DNA from: an uncultured Clostridia bacterium
GTDB lineage: Bacteria; Bacillota; Clostridia; Oscillospirales; Oscillospiraceae
NCBI GenBank assembly: GCA_946412355.1
Contig: CAMKGX010000006.1
Location: 1 to 59,334, forward strand
Direction: 5' to 3'
Length of the DNA: 59,334 nucleotides
In this document: in pieces, positions 32,553-41,883 of the stretch
How positions within the stretch are numbered: the first letter of the stretch is position 1
Layout: each line of letters starts with the position of its first letter
Translations under genes and position numbers: made by a program
The notes under the pieces: generated by a model
What the model was told of the DNA's origin: nothing
Seen by the model: the letters and a program-made list of their open reading frames with translations, nothing else
Database searches by the model: none

Positions 32553-32578
32553 TATTCTGACAACGATATGAGTAATGA

Positions 32579-33424
32579 TTATATGGCTTTTTCAGCCGCC
32601 TCGATGACGTGGCGGCACAGCACCGCCGTGGTCACCGCCCCCACGCCGCCGGGCACAGGGGTGATAGCGTCCACAATGGGCGCGGCAGCGTCAAAGTCCA
32701 CGTCGCCCACCATGCGCCCTTTGGCCTGGCTGTAATGGATGCCCACGTCCACCACCGTCTGCCCGGAGCGGAAGCACTCCGCCCCCAAAGCCTCGGCCTT
32801 GCCCAAAGCGGCGATGACGATATCCGCCTCCCGTACAATAGCCGGCAAATCCACCGTGTGGGAGTGGCAAACGGTGACGGTGGCGTTTTCCCGCAGCAGC
32901 AGCATGGCGGCGGGCCGCCCAATGACGGCGCTGCGCCCCACCACCACGGCCCGCTTGCCGTCCGTGGTGACGCCGTAGTGGTGCAGCAGCGTCAAACAGG
33001 CCTCCGCGGTGCAGGGGGCACCGCCCCGTCCCTCGTACATCGCCGCCATGGTCCCCGGTGTGACGCCGTCCGCGTCCTTTTGGGGTGCCAGCGCGGCGCA
33101 TACCGCCGCCTCGTCCACGCCCCGGGGCAGGGGCCGCATGATAAGGCAGCTATGGACAGCGTCATCCTCGTTGATGACCCGAATGGCGTCCAAAACCGCC
33201 TCCGTGTCCGCGTCCTCCGGCAGTATCACCTGTCGCACGGCAATGCCGATGGCGTCGCACCGCTTCATGGCGGCTCGCTCATAGGCCAGGTCGTCGTCCC
33301 TGCCCCCCAGCCGCACAATGGCCAGACAGGGCGCCACGCCCTTTTGCCGCAGGGCGCCCGCCCGACGTGTCAATTCCTCTGTCAGCGCCGCCGCCACCGG
33401 CGCGCCCTTCAATATCTCTGTCAT
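32579..33424 (-). CDS. folD: FolD methylene-THF dehydrogenase, cyclohydrolase residues changed
   Basis: A 281-residue FolD-fold enzyme oxidising or reducing methylene/methenyl-THF. The Rossmann half has VVVGRSAVIGRPAAMLL and the end has ITPVPGGVGAVTTAVL. In the folate site Tyr48 aligns with catalytic Tyr (human Tyr52) and Asp119 with Asp125, but the catalytic Lys (human Lys56) is Ala52 and the Gln of VQLPLP (human Gln100) is Met96. Mutants of those residues lose cyclohydrolase but can keep dehydrogenase activity, so this is probably a dehydrogenase only. It starts 3 bases after fhs ends. FchA lies downstream in the operon. Confidence 0.92.
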   Translation of the reverse strand: MTEILKGAPVAAALTEELTRRAGALRQKGVAPCLAIVRLGGRDDDLAYERAAMKRCDAIGIAVRQVILPEDADTEAVLDAIRVINEDDAVHSCLIMRPLPRGVDEAAVCAALAPQKDADGVTPGTMAAMYEGRGGAPCTAEACLTLLHHYGVTTDGKRAVVVGRSAVIGRPAAMLLLRENATVTVCHSHTVDLPAIVREADIVIAALGKAEALGAECFRSGQTVVDVGIHYSQAKGRMVGDVDFDAAAPIVDAITPVPGGVGAVTTAVLCRHVIEAAEKAI

Positions 33425-33427
33425 GGC

Positions 33428-35098
33428 TTAAAATAGTCCCGTGATGCGTCCGTTCTCGTCCACATCGATTTTCTCTGCCGCCGGCACCTTGGGCAGTCCC
33501 GGCATGGTCATAATGTCGCCGGTCAGCGCCACGATGAAGCCGGCACCGGCGCATACCTTCAGGTTCCGCACCGTCACTGTAAAGCCCCGGGGCGCCCCCA
33601 GCAGGGAGGGGTCATCGGAGAAGCTATACTGTGTCTTTGCCATGCAGATGGGCAGGCCGCCGAAGCCCAGTGCCTCCAACTGTTTAGCCTGTTTCACCGC
33701 CTCGCCCACAAGGGCCACGTCGTCCGCCCGGTACACGTTCCGGCAGATTTGCCGCAGCTTGTCCGCAATGGGGGCGTTCACGTCGTAGCTCTGACGGAAA
33801 TCACCCGGCACCTCGCACAGCCGCACCACCTCCCGGGCCAACGCCTCGCCGCCTGCGCCGCCCTTGGCCCAGACCTGGGACAGGGCCACGTTGACCCCCA
33901 GCGCCCGGCATTTTTCCTCCACCAGCGCCAGTTCCGCCGCCGTGTCGGTGGGGAAGGCGTTGACGGCCACCACGCAGGGCAGACCGAACACGTTCTTGAT
34001 GTTGTCCACGTGCTGCAACAGGTTGGGCAGACCCTTTTCCAGCGCCGCCAGATTTTCCTGCCCCAGCAGGTCCTTTGTCACGCCGCCGTGGTATTTCAGC
34101 GCCCGCACCGTGGCCACAATCACCACCGCCGAGGGCGTCAGCCCCGCCATGGGGCACTTGATGTCCAAAAACTTCTCCGCCCCCAGGTCGGCGGCGAAGC
34201 CCGCCTCCGTCACCACGTAGTCTCCCAGCCGCAGCGCCATGTCGGTGGCGGCCACGGAGTTGCACCCGTGGGCGATGTTGGCGAAGGGCCCGCCGTGGAT
34301 GAAGGCAGGCGTGCCCTCCAGCGTCTGCACCAGATTGGGCTTCATGGCGTCCTTCAAAAGGGCGGTCATGGCCCCCTCCGCCTTCAAATCGTGGGCGGTA
34401 ACGGGCTTTCCCTCATAGGTGTAGCCCACGATGATCCGCCCCAGCCGGGCCTTCAGATCCATCAAATCACTGGCCAGACACAGCACCGCCATCACCTCGC
34501 TGGCCACGGTGATGTCAAAGCCGTCCTCCCGGGGCACGCCCTGCATCCGTCCGCCCAGGCCGTCCACGATGTGGCGCAGCTGCCGGTCGTTCATGTCCAC
34601 GGCCCGCTTCCAGGTGATGGCCTTGGGGTCAATGCCCAGGGCGTTGCCCTGCTGGATGTGGTTGTCCAGCATGGCCGCCAGCAGGTTGTTGGCCGCGCCG
34701 ATGGCGTGGAAATCTCCGGTGAAGTGGAGGTTGATGTCCTCCATGGGCACCACCTGGGCATAGCCGCCGCCGGCCGCGCCCCCCTTGATGCCGAATACCG
34801 GCCCCAGGGACGGCTCCCGAAGCGCCGCCACCGCGTTCTTGCCCATGCGCCGCAGGGCGTCCGTCAGCCCCACGCTGGTGGTAGTCTTCCCCTCACCGGC
34901 AGGGGTGGGGGTGATGGCCGTCACCAGGATCAGCTTGCCGTCCCTGGGCAGCGCCCGCAAAGCCCGGGGGTCGATTTTGGCCTTGTAGCGTCCGTATTGC
35001 TCCACCGCCTCTTCGGGAATGTGCAGCTCCGCCGCCACGTCGCAGATGGGCCGCATGGCAGCCGCCTGGGCGATTTCGATGTCGGTCAAGTATGCCAT
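33428..35098 (-). CDS. fhs: Formate-tetrahydrofolate ligase
   Basis: A 556-residue enzyme making 10-formyl-THF from formate, THF and ATP, reversible in anaerobes. P-loop [16 protein letters not shown] (about 64-79), then [33 protein letters not shown] and FVTKGG-like downstream signatures ([10 protein letters not shown]). The length is normal. The ATG at 35098 follows GGAGGAG; the longer frame upstream crosses the promoter. First gene of the one-carbon operon. Confidence 0.97.
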   Translation of the reverse strand: MAYLTDIEIAQAAAMRPICDVAAELHIPEEAVEQYGRYKAKIDPRALRALPRDGKLILVTAITPTPAGEGKTTTSVGLTDALRRMGKNAVAALREPSLGPVFGIKGGAAGGGYAQVVPMEDINLHFTGDFHAIGAANNLLAAMLDNHIQQGNALGIDPKAITWKRAVDMNDRQLRHIVDGLGGRMQGVPREDGFDITVASEVMAVLCLASDLMDLKARLGRIIVGYTYEGKPVTAHDLKAEGAMTALLKDAMKPNLVQTLEGTPAFIHGGPFANIAHGCNSVAATDMALRLGDYVVTEAGFAADLGAEKFLDIKCPMAGLTPSAVVIVATVRALKYHGGVTKDLLGQENLAALEKGLPNLLQHVDNIKNVFGLPCVVAVNAFPTDTAAELALVEEKCRALGVNVALSQVWAKGGAGGEALAREVVRLCEVPGDFRQSYDVNAPIADKLRQICRNVYRADDVALVGEAVKQAKQLEALGFGGLPICMAKTQYSFSDDPSLLGAPRGFTVTVRNLKVCAGAGFIVALTGDIMTMPGLPKVPAAEKIDVDENGRITGLF

Positions 35099-35159
35099 CC
35101 GTGTCTCCTCCTCCCGGCGTCCCACGGATAATGGAAAGCGCCGTCTCTTTATCTCATAT

Positions 35160-35188
35160 AGTATACCGCGTCCCAATCCATAAGTAAA
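35160..35188 (-). promoter_or_regulatory. Promoter of the one-carbon operon
   Basis: TTTACT (35188-35183), a 17-base spacer and TATACT (35165-35160) on the minus strand, 62 bases before fhs. Confidence 0.5.
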
Positions 35189-35264
35189 TAAAGATACGTC
35201 ATTTTTTGCGCCCGTTTTTCGCTAAATTTCCTCTGCCTGTGGCGAGATATGGCGCCCAAACCCA

Positions 35265-35293
35265 TTGCATCCCACCATCTGTTGTGGTACAGT
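35265..35293 (+). promoter_or_regulatory. Promoter of the C69 dipeptidase gene
   Basis: TTGCAT (35265-35270), a 17-base spacer and TACAGT (35288-35293), 55 bases before the ATG. Confidence 0.5.
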
Positions 35294-35347
35294 AGGGAGG
35301 AAAAAAGAGGGGCGACCATCGCCCCAACCATAAAGGAGGAATCCCCC

Positions 35348-36811
35348 ATGCCCTGCACCACTGTTCTGGTGGGTAAATCCGCCAGCAATGACCGCTCCAC
35401 CATGATTGCCCGCACCGACGACGGCTCCTTCGACGTGAAGAAGCTGGTGGTGGTCAACCCCAAGGACCAGAAGCGGAAGTATAAAAGCGTCATTTCCCAC
35501 GTGGAGATCGACCTGCCCGACAACCCCATGCGCTATACCGCCTGCCCCAGCGTGGACCCCAAGCAGGGCATCTGGGCTGCCACCGGCATCAACGCCGCCG
35601 GCGTGGGCATGACCGCCACCGAGACCATCACCTCCAACCCCCGCGTTCTCTCCGCCGACCCGCTGGTCACCTTAAAGCCCGCCAAAAAGCGGGGCGAAAA
35701 GGAGATTCCCGGCGGCATCGGGGAGGAGGACATCGTGGTGCTGGTGCTGCCCTATATTCACACCGCCCGTGAGGGCGTGGAGCGCCTTGCCGCCCTGCTG
35801 GAGCAGTACGGCACCTACGAGTCCAACGGCATCGCCTTCAACGATGAAAACGAGGTCTGGTGGCTGGAGACCATCGGCGGCCACCACTGGATGGCCCGCC
35901 GGGTGCCGGATGAGGCGGTGGTCATCGCCCCCAATCAGTTCGCCATGGACGGCTTTGATTTCGACGATGCGTTCGGCTCGAAGCGCGCCCATCTATGCTC
36001 CGCGGATCTGCGGGAGTTCATCGCCGATAATGATCTGGATTGCAACCAGAATGGCAAGTGCAATCCCCGCGACATTTTCGGCTCCCACCGGGATTCCGAC
36101 CACATCTACAACACGCCCCGGGCCTGGTTCATGGGCCGCTATCTCACACCCTATTCCCACCGCTGGGACGGCCCCGACGCCGAGTTCACCCCCGAGAGCG
36201 ACAATATCCCCTGGGCCCTGGTGCCGGACCGCAAAGTGGCGGTGGAGGACGTGAAATACATGGTCTCCGGCCACTACCAGGGCACCGAGTATAACCCCTA
36301 TTCCTCCCATGACACCGGCAAGCGCGGCATGTATCGCTCCATCGGCATCAACCGCACCGGCGTCACCTCCATCTGCCAGATCCGTGACAATATGCCCGCG
36401 GAAATCCGTGGCGTGGAGTGGATTACCTTCTGCTCCACCGCTTTCAATGCCGCCTTGCCCGTCTATACCTGCGTAGACAGCTTCCCAGCCTATTTGAGCC
36501 GCGTCACCCTGGACGCCTCCACCGAGAATCTCTATTGGAACGCCCGGATGATCGCCGCCCTGGCGGATCATAACTACGCCACCTCCATCCAGAATATCGA
36601 GCGGTATCAGAATGCCGTAGCCACGGAGGGGCGCCGCATCCTGCGGGAGTACGACGCCAAAATGCTGACAACCGGCGACTATTCCCTGGCCGCCAAGGCC
36701 AATGCCGAGCTGTGCGCCATGGCAAAGGAGAAGACCACCGACACCCTCAATAAGGTACTCCAGGACGCCAGCGTCCACATGAAAAACGGCTATAACCGGG
36801 CGGACAACTGA
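35348..36811 (+). CDS. C69-family dipeptidase (PepD type)
   Basis: A 487-residue Ntn-hydrolase. It begins MPCTTVLVGKSASNDRS, where Cys3 is the expected N-terminal nucleophile exposed by removing two residues, followed by MIARTDDG. EVWWLETIGGHHWMARRVPD and VIAPNQF are further family blocks. Cytosolic release of amino acids from dipeptides. AAAGGAGG precedes the ATG at 35348. The next gene follows after 33 bases and may be co-transcribed. Confidence 0.93.
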   Translation: MPCTTVLVGKSASNDRSTMIARTDDGSFDVKKLVVVNPKDQKRKYKSVISHVEIDLPDNPMRYTACPSVDPKQGIWAATGINAAGVGMTATETITSNPRVLSADPLVTLKPAKKRGEKEIPGGIGEEDIVVLVLPYIHTAREGVERLAALLEQYGTYESNGIAFNDENEVWWLETIGGHHWMARRVPDEAVVIAPNQFAMDGFDFDDAFGSKRAHLCSADLREFIADNDLDCNQNGKCNPRDIFGSHRDSDHIYNTPRAWFMGRYLTPYSHRWDGPDAEFTPESDNIPWALVPDRKVAVEDVKYMVSGHYQGTEYNPYSSHDTGKRGMYRSIGINRTGVTSICQIRDNMPAEIRGVEWITFCSTAFNAALPVYTCVDSFPAYLSRVTLDASTENLYWNARMIAALADHNYATSIQNIERYQNAVATEGRRILREYDAKMLTTGDYSLAAKANAELCAMAKEKTTDTLNKVLQDASVHMKNGYNRADN

Positions 36812-36844
36812 CACCCTACTCTCACGAAAGGCGATTTTGAACCT

Positions 36845-37453
36845 ATGATTCGCAATATCCTGTTCGATATGGGCGGCGTGCTGCTGCGCTTCGAGCCCCG
36901 GACCTTCATCGCCCGCCTGGGCGTCACCGGGGAGGACGCCGCCGAGCTGGAGCGCCAGGTGTTCCACACGGTGGAGTGGGTGCAGATGGATAAGGGCACC
37001 CTCACCGAGGACGAGGCCCTGGCCTCCATGTGCCGCCGCCTGCCCCAGCGCCTCCATGCCGCCGCCTCGGAGCTGGTGCATCACTGGGATGAGCCCCGCC
37101 TCCCCATGCCCGGCGCCACAGAGCTGGTTCGGGAGCTGTTCGAAAAAGGCTACCCCCTGTATCTCCTCTCCAACGCCGCCTTGCGCCACCACGTCTACTG
37201 GCCCAAGCTGCCCATGGCCCCATACTTCGGCGACCGCCTCATGGTATCGGCGGACTGGCATCTGTTAAAGCCGGACCCCGCCTTTTTCCAAAAGGCCCTT
37301 ACCATGTTTGACCTCAAGGCGGAGGAGTGCCTCTTCATCGACGACTCCACCCCCAATGTGCTCTCCGCCATAGAGCAGGGGATAGCGGGCGTGGTGTTCC
37401 ACGGCGATATGACCATCTTGCGCCGGGACTTGCAGGAAAGGGGCATCCTGTGA
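36845..37453 (+). CDS. HAD-superfamily phosphatase, YihX-like
   Basis: A 202-residue HAD hydrolase. Motif I is FDMGGVLLRF (nucleophile Asp8; second Asp replaced by Gly as in the YihX/epoxide-hydrolase-like branch), motif II LLSNAA, Lys in LLKPDPAFF and motif IV FIDDS. Sugar-phosphate phosphatase is the usual role of this branch. Its stop overlaps the ATG of the VanZ gene by one base. Confidence 0.88.
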   Translation: MIRNILFDMGGVLLRFEPRTFIARLGVTGEDAAELERQVFHTVEWVQMDKGTLTEDEALASMCRRLPQRLHAAASELVHHWDEPRLPMPGATELVRELFEKGYPLYLLSNAALRHHVYWPKLPMAPYFGDRLMVSADWHLLKPDPAFFQKALTMFDLKAEECLFIDDSTPNVLSAIEQGIAGVVFHGDMTILRRDLQERGIL

Positions 37454-37956
37454 TGGAGATACGCCGCTACCGGGGCAGGGGAGTGCCCTCGCCCCGCCTT
37501 GCCCCCACGCTGCTGGCCTCGCTGCTGGTGCTGGCCATTATGGCCGCCATCTTCTGGTTTTCCGCCCAGCCCGCCACGGAGTCCGCCCATTTAAGCGCCT
37601 CCGTTGCCCGCCGCATCTTCCTCTTTTTTCGCCCTGCGCTGGCGGTATACAATGACGAGCAGTGGCAAGCGTTATTACTTGCCACCGGGCTCTACGTCAG
37701 GAAAGCCGCTCATTTTACCGAGTTCTTCGCCTTGGGCGTGTCCCTGCGTCTGTGGTTTGCCGCCTTGGGCAAGCCCCGCCGGGCCCTGCTGCCTGCCTGG
37801 CTCCTTGCCACCCTTTACGCCGCCACCGACGAGCTCCACCAGATGTTCGTAGACGGCCGGGGCCCGGCGCTGCTGGACGTAGGCATTGACAGCCTTGGCG
37901 CCCTCTGCGGCGCCGCCCTGGTGGCCTTATGCATCGTCCATCGCCGCAGAAGATAA
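37453..37956 (+). CDS. VanZ-family membrane protein
   Basis: A 167-residue membrane protein with about four helices. FWFSAQPATES in the first helix loop, RKAAHFTEFFALG, and DELHQMFVDGRG-LLDVGIDSLGALCG form the complete VanZ signature. VanZ gives low teicoplanin resistance in one operon; most chromosomal copies have unknown roles. TGATG overlap couples it to the HAD gene. Confidence 0.93.
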   Translation: MEIRRYRGRGVPSPRLAPTLLASLLVLAIMAAIFWFSAQPATESAHLSASVARRIFLFFRPALAVYNDEQWQALLLATGLYVRKAAHFTEFFALGVSLRLWFAALGKPRRALLPAWLLATLYAATDELHQMFVDGRGPALLDVGIDSLGALCGAALVALCIVHRRRR

Positions 37957-37968
37957 CAAAACACCCGC

Positions 37969-38000
37969 CGAAGTCGTATCAACCGACCCCGACGGGTGTT
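37969..38000 (+). terminator. Terminator after the VanZ gene
   Basis: AACACCCG pairs with CGGGTGTT, followed by CTATT, between convergent genes. Confidence 0.6.
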
Positions 38001-38011
38001 CTATTGTCACG

Positions 38012-39139
38012 TCACGCGCCCAGCAGCACCACCGCAGCCGTCAGCACCGCCAGGAACAACACATTGATAAGGGTAAACACAGCCAGATACCGTCCCGTCC
38101 GGGCCCCCTCCGCCTTACCGTACAGCTTCAGGCTGATGAGGCTGGCAAGGCTGGCGATGGGCGTACCCAGTCCGCCTACATTGACCCCCAGCACCAGGGA
38201 CCGCACCTTATCCGTAAAGCCGGACAGCAGCAGCGCCGCCGGCACGTTGCTGATGACCTGGCTGCTCAGCAGCGCCACGGGGTATTCATGGCCCGTCATC
38301 AGCCGCCGCAGCGCCGCAGCCACCGCGTCAATCCGCCCTAAATTCCCGGAGAAGATGAAAAACGCGCAGAAGGTGAGCAGCAGCATAAAGTCGGCCTCCA
38401 GCAGCGCATTCCGGTCAAAGAAAGCCAGCACCGCCGCCACGATGCCCAGCATCCCCCACCAGGGCAGCACGCGCATCACCACCAGCAGACACACGATGAA
38501 CAGAGCGCCGTTGACCCACAGCTTCCGCCTGTCCACCACCGGCACCTCCCCCAGCGCCAACACGGGCTTTTCTCGGCTCACAGGCAGACACGCCGCCGCC
38601 AGCAGCACCAGAGAAAGCCCCCAGACAGGTGCCGTTATGGCGAAGAAATCGCCAAACGCCATGTCGTACCGTGAGTAGAGATACAGGTTTTGCGGGTTGC
38701 CCACCGGCGTCAGCATGCTGCCCAGGTTGGCGGCCACCGTCTGCAGCACCACAATGTAGATCAAGTCCCGCTGTCGCCCGCAAAGCGTCAGCACCGTCAC
38801 CGCAAAGGGTACAAAGGTCAACAGCGCCACGTCGTTGGTGATCAGCATGGCGCTGAAAAAGCTCAGCCCCACCAGCACCATGGCCAGCCCCCGCACCGTT
38901 CCGGCCCTGCCGCACAGCGCGTGGGCCATGCGGCCAAAGAGCCCTGCTTGCCGCAGCCCCGCTACCACCACCATCAGACAGTACAGCAGCGCCAGCGTCC
39001 GCAGGTCAAAATAGCTCCAGTATGCCCCGTCAGGCGGCACAAAGCAGCAGCTCACCGCCGCGCACACAGCCGCCACCACCAGCACCGGCTCCCGCTTTAT
39101 GAACGAAACTATGTATCTCACGGAATCATCGCCCCCCAT
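38012..39139 (-). CDS. SLC13/ArsB-type anion permease
   Basis: A 375-residue membrane protein with about ten helices in two repeats. ITNDVALLTFVPFAV and TPVGNPQNLYLYS form the first repeat's anion site, and QVISNVPAALLLSGF with GVNVGGLGTPIASLASLISL the second: the CitMHS/ArsB-like fold for citrate, dicarboxylates, sulfate or arsenite. The substrate is not predictable. The chosen ATG at 39139 has a weak ribosome site (GGGGAAA); a longer frame lacks support. Confidence 0.88.
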   Translation of the reverse strand: MGGDDSVRYIVSFIKREPVLVVAAVCAAVSCCFVPPDGAYWSYFDLRTLALLYCLMVVVAGLRQAGLFGRMAHALCGRAGTVRGLAMVLVGLSFFSAMLITNDVALLTFVPFAVTVLTLCGRQRDLIYIVVLQTVAANLGSMLTPVGNPQNLYLYSRYDMAFGDFFAITAPVWGLSLVLLAAACLPVSREKPVLALGEVPVVDRRKLWVNGALFIVCLLVVMRVLPWWGMLGIVAAVLAFFDRNALLEADFMLLLTFCAFFIFSGNLGRIDAVAAALRRLMTGHEYPVALLSSQVISNVPAALLLSGFTDKVRSLVLGVNVGGLGTPIASLASLISLKLYGKAEGARTGRYLAVFTLINVLFLAVLTAAVVLLGA

Positions 39140-39191
39140 ATCGTTTCCCCAGTATACGCCCAGCCGCCGCCTCTTGCAACCATAAAGCCGC

Positions 39192-39226
39192 AAAAAAGCG
39201 CCGCCCCGAAGCTCTCGGAGCGGCGC
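39192..39226 (-). terminator. Terminator of the gltS-like gene
   Basis: On the minus strand GCGCCGCtCCGA pairs with TTCGGgGCGGCGC and is followed by TTTTTT. Confidence 0.9.
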
Positions 39227-39240
39227 AGCAAAGCTATGGA

Positions 39241-40611
39241 TTATTTCGCCCTGCGATGCAGCTTGAAGATCAGCAGTATCAGCACCGCCGCGTACACCGC
39301 CGCCAGCGCCATGGTCACCAGGCACATCACGTCGGACCGTGGCGCCATGCCCACCAGTACCAGCACCGGCGCGCCCAGGATGATGCCGAAGCTGCTGCCG
39401 GTCACCAGATTGTTGGCCGCCGGGGTGGACAGGTTGGGGTCGATCTCCCGCAGCAGCAGCACGCCGGAGCTGATGGTGCCCGTCAGCATCCCGAACATGC
39501 TCAGCAGCCCCTCATAGTAATAATCCGCATAGACCTTTTTGCACACGATGCCCAGATGCACCCAGGTCATCACGCCGCCGCACACTGCCATCAGCACAAA
39601 CGGTACCCACAGCCCCCGGATGTCCTCCAGGTTGATGGAGGCGATGCCCGCCACGATCATAATGTCGAAGAAGAACCCGGAAATGCGGTTCAAAAGGTAA
39701 TTGTTCTGGTACTGCCGCTGCAAAAGTCCCGCCTTTTTGCCCTTTTCCAGCAAAGCCCGCAGGGCGATGGCCAGCGCCGAGCCGATGATGAAGTTAAAGC
39801 CCCAGATCAGCGTGTTCACCGTGCCCGCCAGGCCGGGAGCCACCGCCGCCAGCCCTCCGGTAATGCCCCGTGACACCAGATACGTCACCAGATACAGCGC
39901 CATGATCAGCGCAATCTGGATGGACAGCTTGTCAATGGAGTCGGATACGGGGATCTCATCCTGGCTCTGGAAAAAGTCCACCGTAGGCGCGTCCTCCCGC
40001 TGCTGCCCGGCGCGAATCCGCCCCTTGGCTCGCAGCACGTTCAGAATAATCACGCCTACCACGCAGGCCACCAGATAGCCCGCCGCGGCAATGGCCAGGC
40101 CGAAGCTGCGTCCGCCGGCAAAGCCCAACGCCTCATAGCTGGAGCCCACGTTGTTGGCCTGTCCGGGCCCCTGGCCGTAGCCCATAGGCAGCAGCAGCCC
40201 CGCCGCCTTGAAAAGCCCCGGCATCACCGTGTACCCCAGCGCCAGCGTAATGATCAGACCCGTCACACCCTGCACCAGGTAGGTGCTTACGATGACCGCG
40301 CCGGATTTCAGCCCCGTAAAGTCGCCCTTGCCGCCCGCCTTCTCCGGCGGCACCCGCAGGCTCATGGCAATAAAGCCCAGCGCAATGCCGTGGTACACCA
40401 AAATCTCCATGATCTGCCCGTCCAGCGGCGCAATGCCCAGGTATTTGGCTGCCAGCAGCAAGAAGCCCGCCAGCACCGCAATGGGCATCAGGCTCTTGCG
40501 GATAAAGGGCACCTTCTGCCGCAGCAGATTGGCCAGCAAAATAGCCCCGGCAATCAGCCCCAGCTGAATGATGATGTTCCAAAGGGAAAGGTTGGCCGCA
40601 GAGTAATCCAT
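39241..40611 (-). CDS. gltS: Sodium/glutamate symporter family protein
   Basis: A 456-residue membrane protein with about twelve helices. The first repeat has LLPMGYGQGPGQANNVG, the second GMLTGTISSGVLLLREIDP, both GltS signatures. It would import glutamate or a related acid with Na+. The ATG at 40611 is behind GGGAGGAG and 2 bases after the upstream acyltransferase stop, so the two are coupled. Glutamate as substrate is inferred from the family. Confidence 0.87.
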   Translation of the reverse strand: MDYSAANLSLWNIIIQLGLIAGAILLANLLRQKVPFIRKSLMPIAVLAGFLLLAAKYLGIAPLDGQIMEILVYHGIALGFIAMSLRVPPEKAGGKGDFTGLKSGAVIVSTYLVQGVTGLIITLALGYTVMPGLFKAAGLLLPMGYGQGPGQANNVGSSYEALGFAGGRSFGLAIAAAGYLVACVVGVIILNVLRAKGRIRAGQQREDAPTVDFFQSQDEIPVSDSIDKLSIQIALIMALYLVTYLVSRGITGGLAAVAPGLAGTVNTLIWGFNFIIGSALAIALRALLEKGKKAGLLQRQYQNNYLLNRISGFFFDIMIVAGIASINLEDIRGLWVPFVLMAVCGGVMTWVHLGIVCKKVYADYYYEGLLSMFGMLTGTISSGVLLLREIDPNLSTPAANNLVTGSSFGIILGAPVLVLVGMAPRSDVMCLVTMALAAVYAAVLILLIFKLHRRAK

Positions 40612-40613
40612 GT

Positions 40614-41738
40614 CTATTTCTCCTCCCAAATCTCCAGATATTTCCGTAAATTGGCCCCGTTTTCGGCCCGTAATTCATAGTAATCCGCCCCGGCGGAGAA
40701 CAGCAGCAGGTGGGTGCGCACCATGGCCTGCTGGCTGATGTCGGATAGGGAAAAGCGATACTCCCCGATGGAGAATCCGCCCTCATACTGCCGCAGCGTC
40801 CCCCGGCAAAGCTTCCGGCCGCGGTGCCCGGCGTCCACCTTTGTCAGCGTAATGTCCTCGTCGGAGAACAATACCTCTCCGTGGGGAAAGTCCCGTTCAT
40901 GCAGCGCCTTTTTCTGCCATTCGTCCCACTGTGAGAGCGTCTCAAAGGGCGCGGCAGGGGAGAGAAACGGCGTATATTGCGCCTTCCACCCGCATCGGCA
41001 GGAAACGGTGTCGCCTTTCGCTGTCAGCGTGCCCACACCCCGGCACCCGGGACACAGGTAAAACGCCTTTTCCAGGCCCTCCGCAGGGGCCTTGCCCCGG
41101 TACGCCACAGGCGCTTCCCGCTGCCGCTGCCAGGCGTCCTCCCGAATGTCCCGGCTGATGGCCTCGTTGATGTCCTTGGCGCTCATCCCGGCAAGCACCT
41201 CAGGGGGATACACCCCCACAGTGGCAATATGCACCCGGCCCCGCCGCACACCCCTGGCCCACCGTGGCAGGCTGAGATAGCCGCCCTCGATCCTCGTGGT
41301 TACCAGCGTGGCGCCGCAGCTCTTTGCCAGCTTGCCCGTGGCGGGGAAGATGGGGCTGTTCACCCCGGCCCAACAGCCCTCGCCCTCGGCGAAAAGGCAT
41401 ACCGAGTGCCCCTCCCGCAGGTGCTTGAGGCAGGCTTTTACCGTGTCCAGCCCCACCGTGCCCTTGCGCCGGGCGATGGGGGCCACCAGCCAGTGCAGCA
41501 GCTTCGACACCCAGCCCAGCCGGAAAATATGCTCGCTGGCCACAAAGTAGATCTGCCGCCCGTCCAACGCGGAGGCGATCAGAAGGGGATCCCAGGCGGT
41601 GACGTGGTTGGCGATCAGCAGCATGGGCCCGTCCACCCGGGTGGTGTCCCAGTCCAAAGCAAATTTCCGCCGCACATAGCGGCTGACCACCGGGTACAGC
41701 AGTTTCCAAATCCGCAAATGCCGCCGGCACTCCTCCAT
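40614..41738 (-). CDS. PlsC-type acyltransferase with zinc ribbon
   Basis: A 374-residue protein. Residues about 20-200 are a glycerolphosphate acyltransferase domain with NHVTAWD (H-x4-D) and FAEGEG. Unusually, a Cys4 ribbon follows (CPGCRGVGTL...CRC, about 228-250) and then an extra C-terminal domain of about 110 residues rich in beta strands. The N-terminal part should acylate lysophosphatidic acid or a similar lipid; the added part may sense or bind something. First gene of a pair with gltS. Confidence 0.85.
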   Translation of the reverse strand: MEECRRHLRIWKLLYPVVSRYVRRKFALDWDTTRVDGPMLLIANHVTAWDPLLIASALDGRQIYFVASEHIFRLGWVSKLLHWLVAPIARRKGTVGLDTVKACLKHLREGHSVCLFAEGEGCWAGVNSPIFPATGKLAKSCGATLVTTRIEGGYLSLPRWARGVRRGRVHIATVGVYPPEVLAGMSAKDINEAISRDIREDAWQRQREAPVAYRGKAPAEGLEKAFYLCPGCRGVGTLTAKGDTVSCRCGWKAQYTPFLSPAAPFETLSQWDEWQKKALHERDFPHGEVLFSDEDITLTKVDAGHRGRKLCRGTLRQYEGGFSIGEYRFSLSDISQQAMVRTHLLLFSAGADYYELRAENGANLRKYLEIWEEK

Positions 41739-41764
41739 GCCGCCTCACCTCCCATACTAATATA

Positions 41765-41793
41765 ATAGTATCACACCGGGAAAACTCTGGCAA
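41765..41793 (-). promoter_or_regulatory. Promoter of the acyltransferase-gltS pair
   Basis: TTGCCA (41793-41788), a 17-base spacer and TACTAT (41770-41765) on the minus strand. Confidence 0.55.
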
Positions 41794-41821
41794 GCCCATT
41801 TGTGTTATGCACCAAATGGTA

Positions 41822-41850
41822 TTGCTTAAATGGCCCCGCCGTGATACCAT
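41822..41850 (+). promoter_or_regulatory. Promoter of the pyruvate kinase-like gene
   Basis: TTGCTT (41822-41827), a 17-base spacer and TACCAT (41845-41850), 34 bases before the ATG. Confidence 0.45.
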
Positions 41851-41883
41851 GCAGGGGAAATCCCGGAAAGGGGAGATACATAT

